A DNA stretch of 64,000 nucleotides from CAIWTU01 sp963815135 (GTDB taxonomy: Bacteria; Desulfobacterota; Desulfuromonadia; Geobacterales; Geobacteraceae). The notes under the pieces were generated by a model, which saw only the letters and a program-made list of their open reading frames with translations, was not told the DNA's origin and made no database searches. Of this stretch, positions 40,253 to 49,886 are shown one piece after another; position 1 is the stretch's first letter, and each line of letters begins with the position of its first letter. Location: assembly GCA_963815135.1 (NCBI GenBank), contig CAWFFO010000009.1:178040-242039 (forward strand), written 5' to 3'. A program made the position numbers and the translations under genes.

Positions 40253-40948
40253 GTTGGGTAAAATGAAATTTTTTGTTCAGCCTGTTTCTGCAATTCTTCT
40301 TAAGCTTGATCTGCAGTAGCTGCTGTATGTATCTTGTTCATGTCTGGCATAAAAACATTGCCGGATTAATACGGATAAAAGAAAAAACAATTAATTATAT
40401 GACACATGTTCAATTACTCTTAATTACAATTTGTGTCAATATGAATATTTAAAATGAAAATGATTCTTCTCTGATTAATAATTAAACGGGTAACATGCTC
40501 TTTTGGCGGATTGTATAAAACCCGACAAGAACGGCACATCCCCGGACATGCAGGACTACATCGATGCAAGTCCGGACCTGTCATCAAGTTATCAGATGCG
40601 GGGAATTCCCTCGAAGTTGCTGAAAAAGACGGACAAATTGTCGAAAGGAGCAGCGTTGAAAGGAGCAGGGATGCGCTGATAGGCTTGATACTTCGGCATG
40701 TCTGGGTAACATGCCGTGGTCTGAAGTGGTGCTGGAATTGAAAGCGCCCATGAATACATGTGTTTATGTTTCTGCATGATTTCATGGGCGTCTTCATTAA
40801 CAGGTAAAATAATGGAGTTTACGCCGGGTACCAAATTACATCGTCGTCAAAACAGACTTTTTTAATTGAAACGTTTAGAATATCTCCTGAACAATTTTCA
40901 TGTGGTTTGATCCTCCAGCCCCCCCGCCAATCCGGGGGCGTGACCGGT
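40253..40948. other. AT-rich intergenic region upstream of the riboswitch
   Basis: This should hold the promoter of the riboswitch transcript. Open frames in it (for example 40420-40797 minus and 40511-40741 plus) lack ribosome sites and overlap each other. CGCCCATGAA (40745-40754) and TTCATGGGCG (40781-40790) form a perfect inverted repeat with a 26-base loop and no T tract. A second GC hairpin (GCCCCC/GGGGGC, about 40918-40937) lies just after the zinc-finger gene stop on the minus strand. Confidence 0.5.
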
Positions 40949-41404
40949 TTATTCTTCAGGAACCAGCTTGTGCTCCGGATGGGCCTTCATGTGTTCCTGG
41001 ACCTCTTTCAGAGTCGTAAATTCAACGCCGCAGGTCGCGCATTTAATCAGAGGTTGTGTTACCGAGCCTGCAGCTGGAGCCAGTTTATGTTCCGGGTGCG
41101 CCTGAACATGTTCCTGGGCTTCTTTCAGAGTCGTAAATTCAACTCCGCAGGTGGAGCACTTGATCAATGGTTGTGTATCCGATCCTGCCATGGGGACAAC
41201 CTTGTGCTCCGGGTGAGCCTTCAAGTGTTCCTCGAGTTGTTTGATAGTTGTAAACTCCACGCCGCAGGTGGAGCATTTAATCAAGGGCTTTGCAGCCCCG
41301 GCCGTCGGCGCCGGCTCCGAAACGGGCATCGACGTCCCGGCCATGGCCACTCCGAACATGAGAAGCGGCAGGCAAAAAATAACGCTGTATATAAGTTTTC
41401 GCAT
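40949..41404 (-). CDS. Secreted protein with three tandem C2H2 zinc fingers
   Basis: A signal peptide (residues 1-22, cleavage after AMA) is followed by three near-identical 39-residue units. Each has the canonical C-X2-C-X3-F-X5-(L/A/V)-X2-H-X3-H pattern: C44, C47, H60, H64; C83, C86, H99, H103; C122, C125, H138, H142, followed each time by PEHK. Units are joined by flexible PxAGS-type linkers. Classical C2H2 fingers are rare in bacteria, and in an exported protein DNA binding is unlikely; metal binding or protein contact in the envelope is more likely (inference). ATG 41404 follows GGGAGGA. No homologue with known function comes to mind. Confidence 0.85.
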   Translation of the reverse strand: MRKLIYSVIFCLPLLMFGVAMAGTSMPVSEPAPTAGAAKPLIKCSTCGVEFTTIKQLEEHLKAHPEHKVVPMAGSDTQPLIKCSTCGVEFTTLKEAQEHVQAHPEHKLAPAAGSVTQPLIKCATCGVEFTTLKEVQEHMKAHPEHKLVPEE

Positions 41405-41765
41405 TTTTTTATTCCTCCCTTTGACATGATTATGAACCCGGATCAGCTATCTGTAAACAATAAACATGGACGCATTTGTATCGAAGAAACGCCGCCTTGC
41501 AAAAAATGGATTCATGCCATATCAGCCCGGAACTGTCCGCCATGGGAAGGAAATAAATCTCCGGAATTTTGTCAGGAGGACAATCCGCCCCCGGCTGGAG
41601 CGAAGATACGGCTTTCCTGGCAGATGGACTCCTTTTTGAGGCCTGGGAAATCATTTCTGATTGTGAGATTCATTTTCATATAATTGTCTTTTCCTTGACC
41701 ATAGGTGTTATAATGATTTCACGCGAAATACTGGAAACTATATTCATCGCAAGGGAGGAAATGAT
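41405..41765. other. Intergenic region between zinc-finger gene and cysteine hydrolase
   Basis: No supported coding sequence. It should hold two divergent promoters. Short open frames on both strands have no ribosome sites. Confidence 0.5.
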
Positions 41766-42428
41766 ATGGAAAGCAGACAATTCCATGGAATGCTGACTCC
41801 TGAAGAATGCTCGCTGGCACTCATAGACTTTCAGCCGGCGATGTTTGCAGGGGTGCATTCCCATGACAGAACCACCATAATACAGAACGTGCAGATTGTC
41901 GCCAAGGCGGCAAAACTGTTCAACGTGCCGACCATCCTGTCGACAGTTGCCGCGGAGAGTTTCAGCGGCTCCATGATTCCCGAAGTTACATCGGTATTCC
42001 CCGATTACAAGCCGATAGACAGGACATCCATAAATGCCTGGCTTGACGGAAACTTCAAGGGAGCGGTGGAAAAGACCGGTCGCAACAAGATCGTGCTGGC
42101 GGGACTCTGGACCGAGGCCTGCGTGCTGTTCCCGGCCATCGACCTGCTTCGCTCCGGATACGAAGTTTACATCCCGACCGATGCCTGCGGCGACGTCAGT
42201 GTAGAGGCGCACGAACGTGCGGTTCAGCGCCTGGTGCAGGCGGGGGCAGTTCCCATGAATTCGCTTCAGTTTCTGTTCGAGCTGCAGCAGGATTGGGGAC
42301 GCAGCGAGACCTATGACGGCTGCATGAAGATCATGGAAGCCCATTCACCCTACGGAATCGAAGAGCGGTTCATCAAGGACTTCCTCGGCAGACACGGGGA
42401 AGGCAGGAAGTATTCGGAAGCGATGTGA
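41766..42428 (+). CDS. Isochorismatase-family cysteine hydrolase (YcaC-like)
   Basis: 220 residues with the family fold: nucleophile-assisting D21 in ALIDFQPAMF, and catalytic C119 in AGLWTEACVLFPA. The sequence INAWLDGNFKGAVEKTG matches the YcaC subgroup. Such enzymes hydrolyse amides or esters, but the natural substrate of YcaC-type proteins is not known. GGGAGG precedes ATG 41766. A YtcJ-type amidohydrolase follows 81 bases downstream on the same strand. Confidence 0.88.
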   Translation: MESRQFHGMLTPEECSLALIDFQPAMFAGVHSHDRTTIIQNVQIVAKAAKLFNVPTILSTVAAESFSGSMIPEVTSVFPDYKPIDRTSINAWLDGNFKGAVEKTGRNKIVLAGLWTEACVLFPAIDLLRSGYEVYIPTDACGDVSVEAHERAVQRLVQAGAVPMNSLQFLFELQQDWGRSETYDGCMKIMEAHSPYGIEERFIKDFLGRHGEGRKYSEAM

Positions 42429-42509
42429 AAATCTTACAGGGGCTTGTCCGCAAAGCGCCGTCAGTTAATGCATCCGGCTTCTCCGGACAAGCTCCAGGGA
42501 GGGCTATCC

Positions 42510-44342
42510 ATGGAATCCAGAGAATCTCCCGGAACAATCGCGGAGATGATAATCCATAACGGAAATATTGCAACGATGAACAAGGAGCGCCCGTTCGCCA
42601 AGGCTGTAGCCATTGCGGAGGGGCGTTTTCTTTTCGCCGGCGACGACAGGGAGGCAATGACATACAAGGGCGCCGGGACCCGGGTGATCGATGCCGGGGG
42701 ACGGACCGTCATCCCCGGTCTCAATGATTCCCACATCCACGTAATACGCGGCGGCCTTAACTTCAATATGGAGCTGCGCTGGGACGGGGTGCATTCGCTG
42801 GCCGACGCCCTCTCCATGCTGCGCGAACAGGCCCGGCGAACGCCTCCGCCCCAGTGGGTCAGGGTTATCGGCGGGTGGACAGAATTCCAGTTCGGCGAAA
42901 AGCGCATGCCGACCCTTGAGGAAATCAACCGTGTCGCACCCGACACGCCCGTGTTCGTGCTGCACCTCTATGACCGCGCGATTGTCAACGGAGCAGCCCT
43001 GCGGGCACTTGGATATGACCGGACGACCCCTGATCCACCGGCAGGAGAGATACAGCGCGACCGGGACGGCAATCCGACCGGTCTTCTGATCGCCCGGCCG
43101 AACGCCCTGCTTCTCTATGCGAGCCTTGCCAGGGGGCCGAAACTTTCCCGGGAAGACCAGATAAACTCCACCAGGCAGTTCATGCGCGAGCTGAACCGGT
43201 TGGGTCTGACCAGCGCCATCGATGCCGGCGGCGGTTTTCAGAACTACCCCGAGGACTACCAGGTAATCGACGAGCTGGCCGGAAAGGGGGAGCTGACCCT
43301 GCGCATTGCCTACAACCTCTTCACCCAGCACCCCAGGGGCGAGTTCGAGGATTTTTCCCGATGGGTCGGCATGACCTCTCCGGGAAAAGGAGACGATTAC
43401 TACCGGGTGAACGGCGCCGGTGAAATGCTGGTTTTTTCCGCCGCCGATTTCGAGGACTTTCTCGAGCCCCGCCCCGACCTCCCGCCGGTCCTGGAAGAGG
43501 AACTGTTCAGGGTGGTCCGCCTCCTGGTGGAACATCGCTGGCCGTTCCGGCTTCACGCCACCTACGACGAATCGATCAGCCGCTTTCTCGATACCTTCGA
43601 GAAGGTGAACCGGGAGATGCCTTTCGGCGGATTGCGCTGGTTCTTCGACCATGCCGAAACAATCACGGCGCGGAACCTGGAGCGGGTGAAGGCCCTCGGC
43701 GGCGGAATCGCGATCCAGGACCGGATGGCCTTCCAGGGGGAATATTTCATCGACAGGTACGGAAAAGACGCGGCCGGGCATTCCCCGCCAATAAACCGGA
43801 TGCTGGAAATGGGCATCCCGGTGGGCGCCGGAACCGACGCCACGCGGGTGGCAAGCTACAACCCGTGGGTATCCCTCTACTGGCTGGTGAGCGGCAGGAC
43901 CGTCGGAGGCACAGCCCTTTACCCGGCCGCCAACAGGCTTGACCGGACGGAGGCGCTTCGACTTTATACGCGGGGAAGCGCCTGGTTTTCGCAGGAAGAA
44001 GAGAAAAAGGGGTCCATCGAGACGGGGAAACTGGCCGATCTGGCAGTGCTTTCGGCCGACTATTTCACCGTGCCGGAAGAGGAGATCAGGGGGATCGAAT
44101 CGGTACTGACCGTTCTGGGCGGGAAAGTTGTCTACGGTGCGGAAGAGTTCGGCAGTATCGCTCCGCCGCAGCTGCCTGTCAGTCCCGACTGGTCGCCGGT
44201 TGGCGTCTACGGCGGCTGTCATGGCGAAGCAAAGGCCCCGGCAGCATCACGTAAGCTCCGGAATGCTCACAACCATGGAAAGCTGTGTCTTCCGAATGCG
44301 TCCCGTTTGTGGGGCATCGGCTGCGACTGCTTCGCGTTTTAA
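42510..44342 (+). CDS. Amidohydrolase of the YtcJ family
   Basis: Metal-dependent hydrolase of 610 residues. The HxH metal motif is NDSHIHVIRGG, preceded by GGRTVIPGLND; later blocks include FFDHAETIT, GTDATRVASYNPW and TGKLADLAVLSADYF. I chose ATG 42510 because AGGGAGG is just upstream; a longer frame from 42444 lacks one. There is no signal peptide. The substrate is unknown; the family includes N-substituted amide hydrolases. Probably cotranscribed with the upstream cysteine hydrolase. Confidence 0.88.
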   Translation: MESRESPGTIAEMIIHNGNIATMNKERPFAKAVAIAEGRFLFAGDDREAMTYKGAGTRVIDAGGRTVIPGLNDSHIHVIRGGLNFNMELRWDGVHSLADALSMLREQARRTPPPQWVRVIGGWTEFQFGEKRMPTLEEINRVAPDTPVFVLHLYDRAIVNGAALRALGYDRTTPDPPAGEIQRDRDGNPTGLLIARPNALLLYASLARGPKLSREDQINSTRQFMRELNRLGLTSAIDAGGGFQNYPEDYQVIDELAGKGELTLRIAYNLFTQHPRGEFEDFSRWVGMTSPGKGDDYYRVNGAGEMLVFSAADFEDFLEPRPDLPPVLEEELFRVVRLLVEHRWPFRLHATYDESISRFLDTFEKVNREMPFGGLRWFFDHAETITARNLERVKALGGGIAIQDRMAFQGEYFIDRYGKDAAGHSPPINRMLEMGIPVGAGTDATRVASYNPWVSLYWLVSGRTVGGTALYPAANRLDRTEALRLYTRGSAWFSQEEEKKGSIETGKLADLAVLSADYFTVPEEEIRGIESVLTVLGGKVVYGAEEFGSIAPPQLPVSPDWSPVGVYGGCHGEAKAPAASRKLRNAHNHGKLCLPNASRLWGIGCDCFAF

Positions 44343-44353
44343 AGCCAATGCTC

Positions 44354-45766
44354 TCAGAACTTGTAGGCGAGCCACGTGGTCATGTAATCCACGTCCCTGC
44401 CCGGCCCGGATTCCCTGATGAACGGTCCGGCGAAAAAATGGGCGTAGAAAAGGAAGAAGGTAAGGTGGCGGTCGATTTCCCATTTCACCTGTGCCTGGGG
44501 CTGGCTGCCGATATAGCGGGCATTGCTGTTTATCCCGGAACGGACCGGGACGACCGCGTTGTTGTAAATTCCGTCACGCTCGCTCTCGCGCCAGAAAAAA
44601 TCCCAGTTCAGGGTGAGTCCGAGCCGGTCGGAAAAATGGAGATCGAGGGTGGGATTCACGTCGATGAAGTTCGCCGGCCCCATCAGGTTGTCTTCGCTGA
44701 AGTAAGCCCCCTTGGGAAAAAGCGGGTTGAATGTCTGCAAATCCGGATTGTCGGGGTTCTCGTCGCCGCTGGCGATATCGGCTCTCAGGCCCAGGCGCGG
44801 CCGGAGCGGCAGTGACCGGAAAGTGTAACCGGTGTCGGAAGCGGCGGTCCATGCCCGGATATCCCCGTTGCCGAAGCTTCCCCACTGGTAGATGAACTCG
44901 AAGTTGTAGTCGAGCGGCATGGCCGTCCGCCACAGCCTGGTTCCAATCGAATGCCTCGTTTCCCGTGAAGTCCCCTGATCAAAGCGCCCGTGCCGGTTGT
45001 AATAGCCCACATAATAAAGGTCCATATTTCCCCCGGGCAGAACGGGAAGCGGAAAGACGGAATACACTCCCCAGAGGCCGCGGTTGTTGTCCGGTCCGTC
45101 GTCGAAAACATGCCGGTTGGTCTCGGCCGGCCTGGTGGCAAAGCCATCCACCCTCACATCTCCGGTTCGCCACATGGCCCGGAAACCGTCGAAGCTCTGG
45201 CGTACGTTGGGGCCCTCGCGCACGGAAATTATCCGCTGGGAGCCGAAAATCATCTCCTGTCGGCCGGACCTTACGATAAGTGAGCCGTTTGCCCCCACCT
45301 CGAACCTGACGTCAAGGAAAGCCTGGTGCAGATCCAGCTCATCCTCGTCGGCAGGTCGGGGACCGCCCGTGCGTCCTTCCTCGAAACTGCTCTGCAGTTC
45401 GCTGAACAGGCGCAGGTGACTTCCCATCCGCAGATCGCCGTGCAGCAGGTAGCGTTGGAGCAGATAGCCGTTATCCTGCGGATCCTGCCCCCATGAGGGG
45501 TTATGGAAATATTCGTAACGTTCCCTGGCCTCGCCGCCGAGGGAGAAATACCACGTGCCGGCGGCATTCAAGGGGTTGTATTTTATTGGATCCCAGAAAT
45601 CGGTTCTCATGGAAGGATTGCGCAGATAGGAAAAGTCCTCGTCGTAGGGGAGCAGGCTGTAGGATGGCCCCGGCTCTTCAGCGACTGCCCGGCTGACCGG
45701 TGACAGGATTGCAAATAAAATGCTTAGCAGCAACCAGGCCTTTACATGGATAGCTCTCATTCGCAC
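44354..45766 (-). CDS. Outer-membrane porin of the alginate-export type
   Basis: A signal peptide (residues 1-29) precedes an N-terminal LRNPSMRTDFWDPIKYNPL region and many amphipathic beta strands, ending with a terminal Phe (WLAYKF). The middle block RSGRQEMIFGSQRIISVREG matches the alginate-export (AlgE-like) domain. Such porins pass anionic polysaccharide or other solutes. No alginate genes are in the window, so the solute is not known. It is convergent with the amidohydrolase, 11 bases apart. Confidence 0.82.
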   Translation of the reverse strand: MRMRAIHVKAWLLLSILFAILSPVSRAVAEEPGPSYSLLPYDEDFSYLRNPSMRTDFWDPIKYNPLNAAGTWYFSLGGEARERYEYFHNPSWGQDPQDNGYLLQRYLLHGDLRMGSHLRLFSELQSSFEEGRTGGPRPADEDELDLHQAFLDVRFEVGANGSLIVRSGRQEMIFGSQRIISVREGPNVRQSFDGFRAMWRTGDVRVDGFATRPAETNRHVFDDGPDNNRGLWGVYSVFPLPVLPGGNMDLYYVGYYNRHGRFDQGTSRETRHSIGTRLWRTAMPLDYNFEFIYQWGSFGNGDIRAWTAASDTGYTFRSLPLRPRLGLRADIASGDENPDNPDLQTFNPLFPKGAYFSEDNLMGPANFIDVNPTLDLHFSDRLGLTLNWDFFWRESERDGIYNNAVVPVRSGINSNARYIGSQPQAQVKWEIDRHLTFFLFYAHFFAGPFIRESGPGRDVDYMTTWLAYKF

Positions 45767-46101
45767 GCGCCGCCTTTCCGGTCGTTATTTTTCGTATATG
45801 GTCCAGTCAGCCCCCGGCCTTTTCCGGAAGAATCCTGCTGAAAGAAAATATTACCAGTTAACATGAAACTGTCCACTGACCGAACACGCAAACTCCAGGC
45901 GGGTTCTGCCTTTCCAATATCCGGAGCCGGATCGGCCATACCATTCCGTCCGATGTATTTTGAGCTGTTCGGCCGGTTTGACAAGCCGGTCAGGCGATGT
46001 ATGTTTGAATCATGCAGGATAACTCATTCAACTGCGACAACGGCTTAAATGATCAAACTAAATAATTACGGACCTCCGGAACCTGGAAAGGAGAGTTTCC
46101 C
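45767..46101. other. Intergenic region between porin and alpha/beta hydrolase
   Basis: Divergent promoters are expected here. I see no gene or clear terminator. Confidence 0.5.
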
Positions 46102-46923
46102 ATGAGCACGATCACAACCAAAGACGGCACGCAGATCTATTACAAGGACTGGGGCAGCGGACAGCCAGTGGTCTTCAGCCATGGCTGGCCCCTCAGCTCT
46201 GATGCCTTCGAAGACCAGATGTTCTTCCTCGCCTCCCGCGGATACCGCTGCATAGCCCATGACCGTCGCGGCCACGGCCGGTCGGGTCAGCCCTGGAACG
46301 GCAACGACATGGACACCTATGCCGACGACCTCGCGGCGCTGGTCGAAGCGCTCGACCTGAAGAGCGCGATTCATGTCGGCCACTCCACGGGGGGCGGCGA
46401 AGTTGCCCGCTACATCGCCCGCCACGGCACCAAACGGGTGGCCAAGGCTGTCCTGATCGGCGCGGTGCCGCCGCTGATGCTGAAGACGGACGCCAATCCC
46501 GGCGGACTGCCGATGGAGGTCTTCGACCAGATCCGGTCCGGCGTGCTCGCCGACCGCTCGCAATTCTTCAAGGACCTTACCATTCCGTTCTACGGCTACA
46601 ACCGGCCGACCGCCAAGGTCTCGGAAGGTGTGCGTGACTCCTTCTGGCTCCAGGCAATGATGGCCGGCTTTGCGGCCTGCTATTTCTGTATCAAGGCGTT
46701 CTCGGAAACGGATCAGACCGGGGACCTCAGGAAGTTCGACGTCCCGACACTCATTATCCATGGGGATGACGATCAGATCGTACCGATCGACAATTCAGCC
46801 CGTTTATCGTCAAAGCTCATCAGGGGTTCCGTGCTGAAAATCTACCCGGGCGCGCCCCACGGTCTCTGCACGACTCTCAAGGACCAGGTCAATGCCGATC
46901 TGCTGGCGTTTTTCGAAGGGTGA
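46102..46923 (+). CDS. Alpha/beta hydrolase, non-haem chloroperoxidase/arylesterase type
   Basis: Nucleophile S95 lies in GHSTGGGEVARY, the acid in HGDDDQIVP and the histidine in GAPHGL, giving the standard triad. The oxyanion segment FSHGWPLSSDAFEDQ and HDRRGHGRSGQPW are typical of the cofactor-free perhydrolase/arylesterase group. It is cytosolic (no signal). AAAGGAG precedes ATG 46102. A DUF302 gene follows 42 bases later. Confidence 0.92.
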   Translation: MSTITTKDGTQIYYKDWGSGQPVVFSHGWPLSSDAFEDQMFFLASRGYRCIAHDRRGHGRSGQPWNGNDMDTYADDLAALVEALDLKSAIHVGHSTGGGEVARYIARHGTKRVAKAVLIGAVPPLMLKTDANPGGLPMEVFDQIRSGVLADRSQFFKDLTIPFYGYNRPTAKVSEGVRDSFWLQAMMAGFAACYFCIKAFSETDQTGDLRKFDVPTLIIHGDDDQIVPIDNSARLSSKLIRGSVLKIYPGAPHGLCTTLKDQVNADLLAFFEG

Positions 46924-46965
46924 CCGATATTTTCCGTGAATCGCTTTGTCTAGAGGTGAGGAAAC

Positions 46966-47460
46966 ATGACAATAAGAAAGGTTGGAATTGAAAGGTTCAC
47001 CGTGACAAGCTCCAAGCCGTTCGATGCAGTTGTTGTGGCGATAAAAGCGGCGGTTGGCCATCCTGATATGGGCGGGTTTATGAAGGCGATCAACGGAGCA
47101 CGTAACTTCGCTGAACTGGAAAGTGTAGTCCGGCGGGACTTGGGGAGGGCGGGGTTGATGATGTTTGTCGAATTCGATCTCGGTGCGATTCTGCGTAGGG
47201 AGACCGGCCTCGACACGCCGAAAATCGTGCGCCATGTGATCGGTAATCCGCTGATCATGAAAGAAATGGTAAAGCACGTTCCCGATGCCGGATCATACGC
47301 TCCTGTCACGATTCTGGTGGATGAGCGGCCGGACGGCGTGCATTTGTCGTACGACAGGATGGCGAGTTTGCTGGCTCCCTACGGAAACCCCGAAGCCCTC
47401 ACAGTCGCCCGGGAACTGGATGCGAAAATCGAGAACCTTCTTCGGGAATCTGCGGAATGA
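46966..47460 (+). CDS. DUF302-domain protein
   Basis: 164 residues with the DUF302 fold (MMFVEFDLGAILRR, IVRHVIGNPLIMKEM, YAPVTILVDERPDG). The function of this domain is not known; it often sits near redox or metal-related genes. Good ribosome site (GAGGTGAGG). It is codirectional with the alpha/beta hydrolase and a monooxygenase-fold gene. Confidence 0.85.
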   Translation: MTIRKVGIERFTVTSSKPFDAVVVAIKAAVGHPDMGGFMKAINGARNFAELESVVRRDLGRAGLMMFVEFDLGAILRRETGLDTPKIVRHVIGNPLIMKEMVKHVPDAGSYAPVTILVDERPDGVHLSYDRMASLLAPYGNPEALTVARELDAKIENLLRESAE

Positions 47461-47511
47461 TTTTGCTGGGCAGGGGAAAATGCCGGAGGTGCAATTATTG
47501 TTGACAAAACC

Positions 47512-48087
47512 ATGGACAAACAGAATTCTCCAATAAAACCGGCGGAGCCGGTCGCCGTCCTGACGTTGCGCACGGTCAAGCCCGGCTGTGAAGAAAGATT
47601 CGAAGCGGCGCTGCATGATTTCATTTCGAGCTCGCTTCACACCGGGGGGCAACTCGGGGTGCACGTAACGCGCCCGGATCCGGTTTCCGGCTCCCGTGAA
47701 TACGGTATCTTGCGCCGGTTCAGCAGCCCCGGATCCCGGGACCGTTTTTACGGATCGCCCCTCTTTCGGGAATGGGAGCTGAAGGTTGCGGAGTTGACGG
47801 AAATGGAACCGCAGCGCCAGGAGCTCTCAGGGCTGGAAACCTGGTTCACCCTTCCCGGCCGGAAGGCGATGATTCCGCCACCGCGCTGGAAAATGGCCCT
47901 GGTTACCGTCGCGGGTGTCTGGCCGACCAGTATCCTGGTGCCCTGGCTGCTGGGTCCGCTGACAGGCAAATTGTCTTTACCGTTGCAGGCCCTCTTTGTG
48001 GCCGTGGGCATTGTAATTCTTCTCACCTGGGTTGTCATGCCGCTGCTGGTCAGAATTCTCAACCCCTGGCTTCAGCCCACCCGCTGA
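47512..48087 (+). CDS. Antibiotic-biosynthesis-monooxygenase-fold protein with membrane tail
   Basis: The N-terminal 110 residues form an ABM-like ferredoxin-fold domain (VAVLTLRTVKPGCEERFEAA). Two membrane helices follow (VTVAGVWPTSILVPWLL and LFVAVGIVILLTWVVMPLLV). This soluble-plus-anchor layout is common among hypothetical ABM proteins; the activity is not known. The ribosome site is weak. Confidence 0.78.
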   Translation: MDKQNSPIKPAEPVAVLTLRTVKPGCEERFEAALHDFISSSLHTGGQLGVHVTRPDPVSGSREYGILRRFSSPGSRDRFYGSPLFREWELKVAELTEMEPQRQELSGLETWFTLPGRKAMIPPPRWKMALVTVAGVWPTSILVPWLLGPLTGKLSLPLQALFVAVGIVILLTWVVMPLLVRILNPWLQPTR

Positions 48088-48221
48088 AATGGAAGCCGGG
48101 ATCATCCCGGCGCAATTTTTCAGTTCCGGAATTTCCGTCAAAACGAAGGGTGCATTGCAATGACAGCCTGCAGTTATTACATTTGACATAACCGTTATTT
48201 GCGAAAGAAGGAAACCTGTTT

Positions 48222-49262
48222 ATGGATGAAAAGTGCCGAAAAGCATTACAATATCTGACGGGGCAGGGGAACGGGACATCCGTTGCCGGGAGTTGCGGGA
48301 TCAAGGCTGAAGATGCCTCCGAAACCGAATTGCTCGATGCATACTCACGGGCAGTCATCACGGTAGTTGACGCTGTCGGACCGGCGGTGGTCGGGGTCGC
48401 GGCAAGAAAGGCAGCCAACGGCAATGCTCCCGCCCAGGAGGGAACCGGTTCAGGTGTGGTGATCGCGCCGGATGGATATATACTCACCAACGAGCATGTG
48501 GTTCAGGGGGCGGCTTCGCTCTCGGTAACCCTTCATGACGGTACGAGTCTCGACGCCACGCTGGTCGGGACCGATCCGGCCACCGACCTGGCGGTGATCC
48601 GCGCCAATGGTTCAGGGCTTCCCTATGCGACTTTGGGGGAGTCGGGCAAGCTGAAAGCGGGACAACTGGTAATCGCCATCGGCAACCCGCTCGGATTCAG
48701 CTCCACCGTCTCCACCGGCGTGGTCAGCGCATTGGGCCGCGCCCTCCGGAGCAGGGACGGCCGCCTCATCGAGAACATCATCCAGCATACCGCTCCCCTC
48801 AATCCGGGAAACTCCGGCGGGCCGCTGGTAAATTCGCAGGGAAGAGTCGTGGGTGTAAATACAGCCATCATCGCCATGGCTCAGGGGATCGGGTTTTCAA
48901 TTCCGTCCGATACCGCCAGGTGGGTCGTATCCCGGTTACTCGTTCACGGGCATGTGCGGCGCAGCTCCCTGGGCATTTCAGCCCAGAATCGGCCGCTGAA
49001 CCGCCGACTGGCACATTTTCATCACCTGCAGAACAATTACGGCGTCGAGGTGGCCGGCAGCGACCCGGACGGGCCTGCGGGAAGGGCAGGGATCAGGGAA
49101 GGCGACCTGATCGTCTCCATTAACGGGCAGAAAACGGAAAGCGTGGATGATATCCATCGAATCCTCGCCGAATGGCCGGAAGGGAATTCGCTGCCAATTG
49201 CCATAATACGTGGTCAGGATCTATTGGATATAAATATCGTGCCTGTTGAAACTGTCCCTTAA
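48222..49262 (+). CDS. HtrA-type serine protease without a signal peptide
   Basis: Trypsin-like domain with H92 (TNEHVVQG), D122 (PATDLAVI) and S198 (NPGNSGGP), then one PDZ domain (about residues 265-340; DGPAGRAGIREGDLIVSING). Unlike the Do-family protease at 8.6 kb, the N-terminus (MDEKCRKALQ) has no signal peptide or membrane helix and only one PDZ. It therefore appears cytosolic unless exported by another route or misannotated at the start. It belongs to a codirectional group of small stress-like genes. Confidence 0.87.
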   Translation: MDEKCRKALQYLTGQGNGTSVAGSCGIKAEDASETELLDAYSRAVITVVDAVGPAVVGVAARKAANGNAPAQEGTGSGVVIAPDGYILTNEHVVQGAASLSVTLHDGTSLDATLVGTDPATDLAVIRANGSGLPYATLGESGKLKAGQLVIAIGNPLGFSSTVSTGVVSALGRALRSRDGRLIENIIQHTAPLNPGNSGGPLVNSQGRVVGVNTAIIAMAQGIGFSIPSDTARWVVSRLLVHGHVRRSSLGISAQNRPLNRRLAHFHHLQNNYGVEVAGSDPDGPAGRAGIREGDLIVSINGQKTESVDDIHRILAEWPEGNSLPIAIIRGQDLLDINIVPVETVP

Positions 49263-49367
49263 TCTGAGCGGTCCCGCACTCGTAATCAGGCGCGACTCCT
49301 TCAAGCGGGACCGGTCAGGCCCATGGCCATGGCGAACAGGCTGAGAATCCGGAAAGGAGAAATAGAA

Positions 49368-49880
49368 ATGGCAACGTCGACTGGAAAAGAACTGGCTCAA
49401 AACATCAGCCGGGGAATTGAAGAACTGAAGAAGGTCTGCGAAGCTCTGGATGAGAGCTCAGCCTCCCGGGCTCCCGCGGGACGATGGTCTCCCAGGGAAA
49501 TTCTTTCACATCTTCTGGGACCCGAAGGCTCCGGGATCCTGCCCATGCTTCAGGTTTTTCTCGACCGGGATACTCCAACGATTGATATTGAAGCAGAAAA
49601 CCCTTTTTATTCCGAAAGCCGTGCCCGAATGACCTTCACCCGGCTTCTTTCAGAGGTCGAAAAGGAATACGACCGTCTCTCCATGTTTACTGCGGGGCTC
49701 TCCGGGGAACAACTCGACCGTAAGGCGCATATTCCAATACTCAGGGGCACGCCTTTCGGAGAATATCCGACCCTTGAAACCTGGATCGGACTACTCGCTG
49801 GAGGTCCCGGGTCCCACGTGCAATTCCACATCAACCACCTGCGCGAGATTATGCTGGAGTCGGGCGTGCCGGCGAAGTGA
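49368..49880 (+). CDS. DinB-superfamily four-helix protein
   Basis: 170 residues with the DinB-like helical bundle pattern: GRWSPREILSHLLG contributes the first metal histidine and HVQFHINHLREI supplies the C-terminal histidines. Such proteins are metal-binding thiol transferases or unknown. ATG 49368 is chosen because AAAGGAG is upstream; the frame is open to 49323. Confidence 0.8.
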   Translation: MATSTGKELAQNISRGIEELKKVCEALDESSASRAPAGRWSPREILSHLLGPEGSGILPMLQVFLDRDTPTIDIEAENPFYSESRARMTFTRLLSEVEKEYDRLSMFTAGLSGEQLDRKAHIPILRGTPFGEYPTLETWIGLLAGGPGSHVQFHINHLREIMLESGVPAK

Positions 49881-49886
49881 ATAACC

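Noticed and set aside
40420..40797. 125-codon minus-strand frame upstream of the riboswitch
   Set aside because: It overlaps a plus-strand frame of similar length and lacks a ribosome site and family features; the region more likely holds a promoter.
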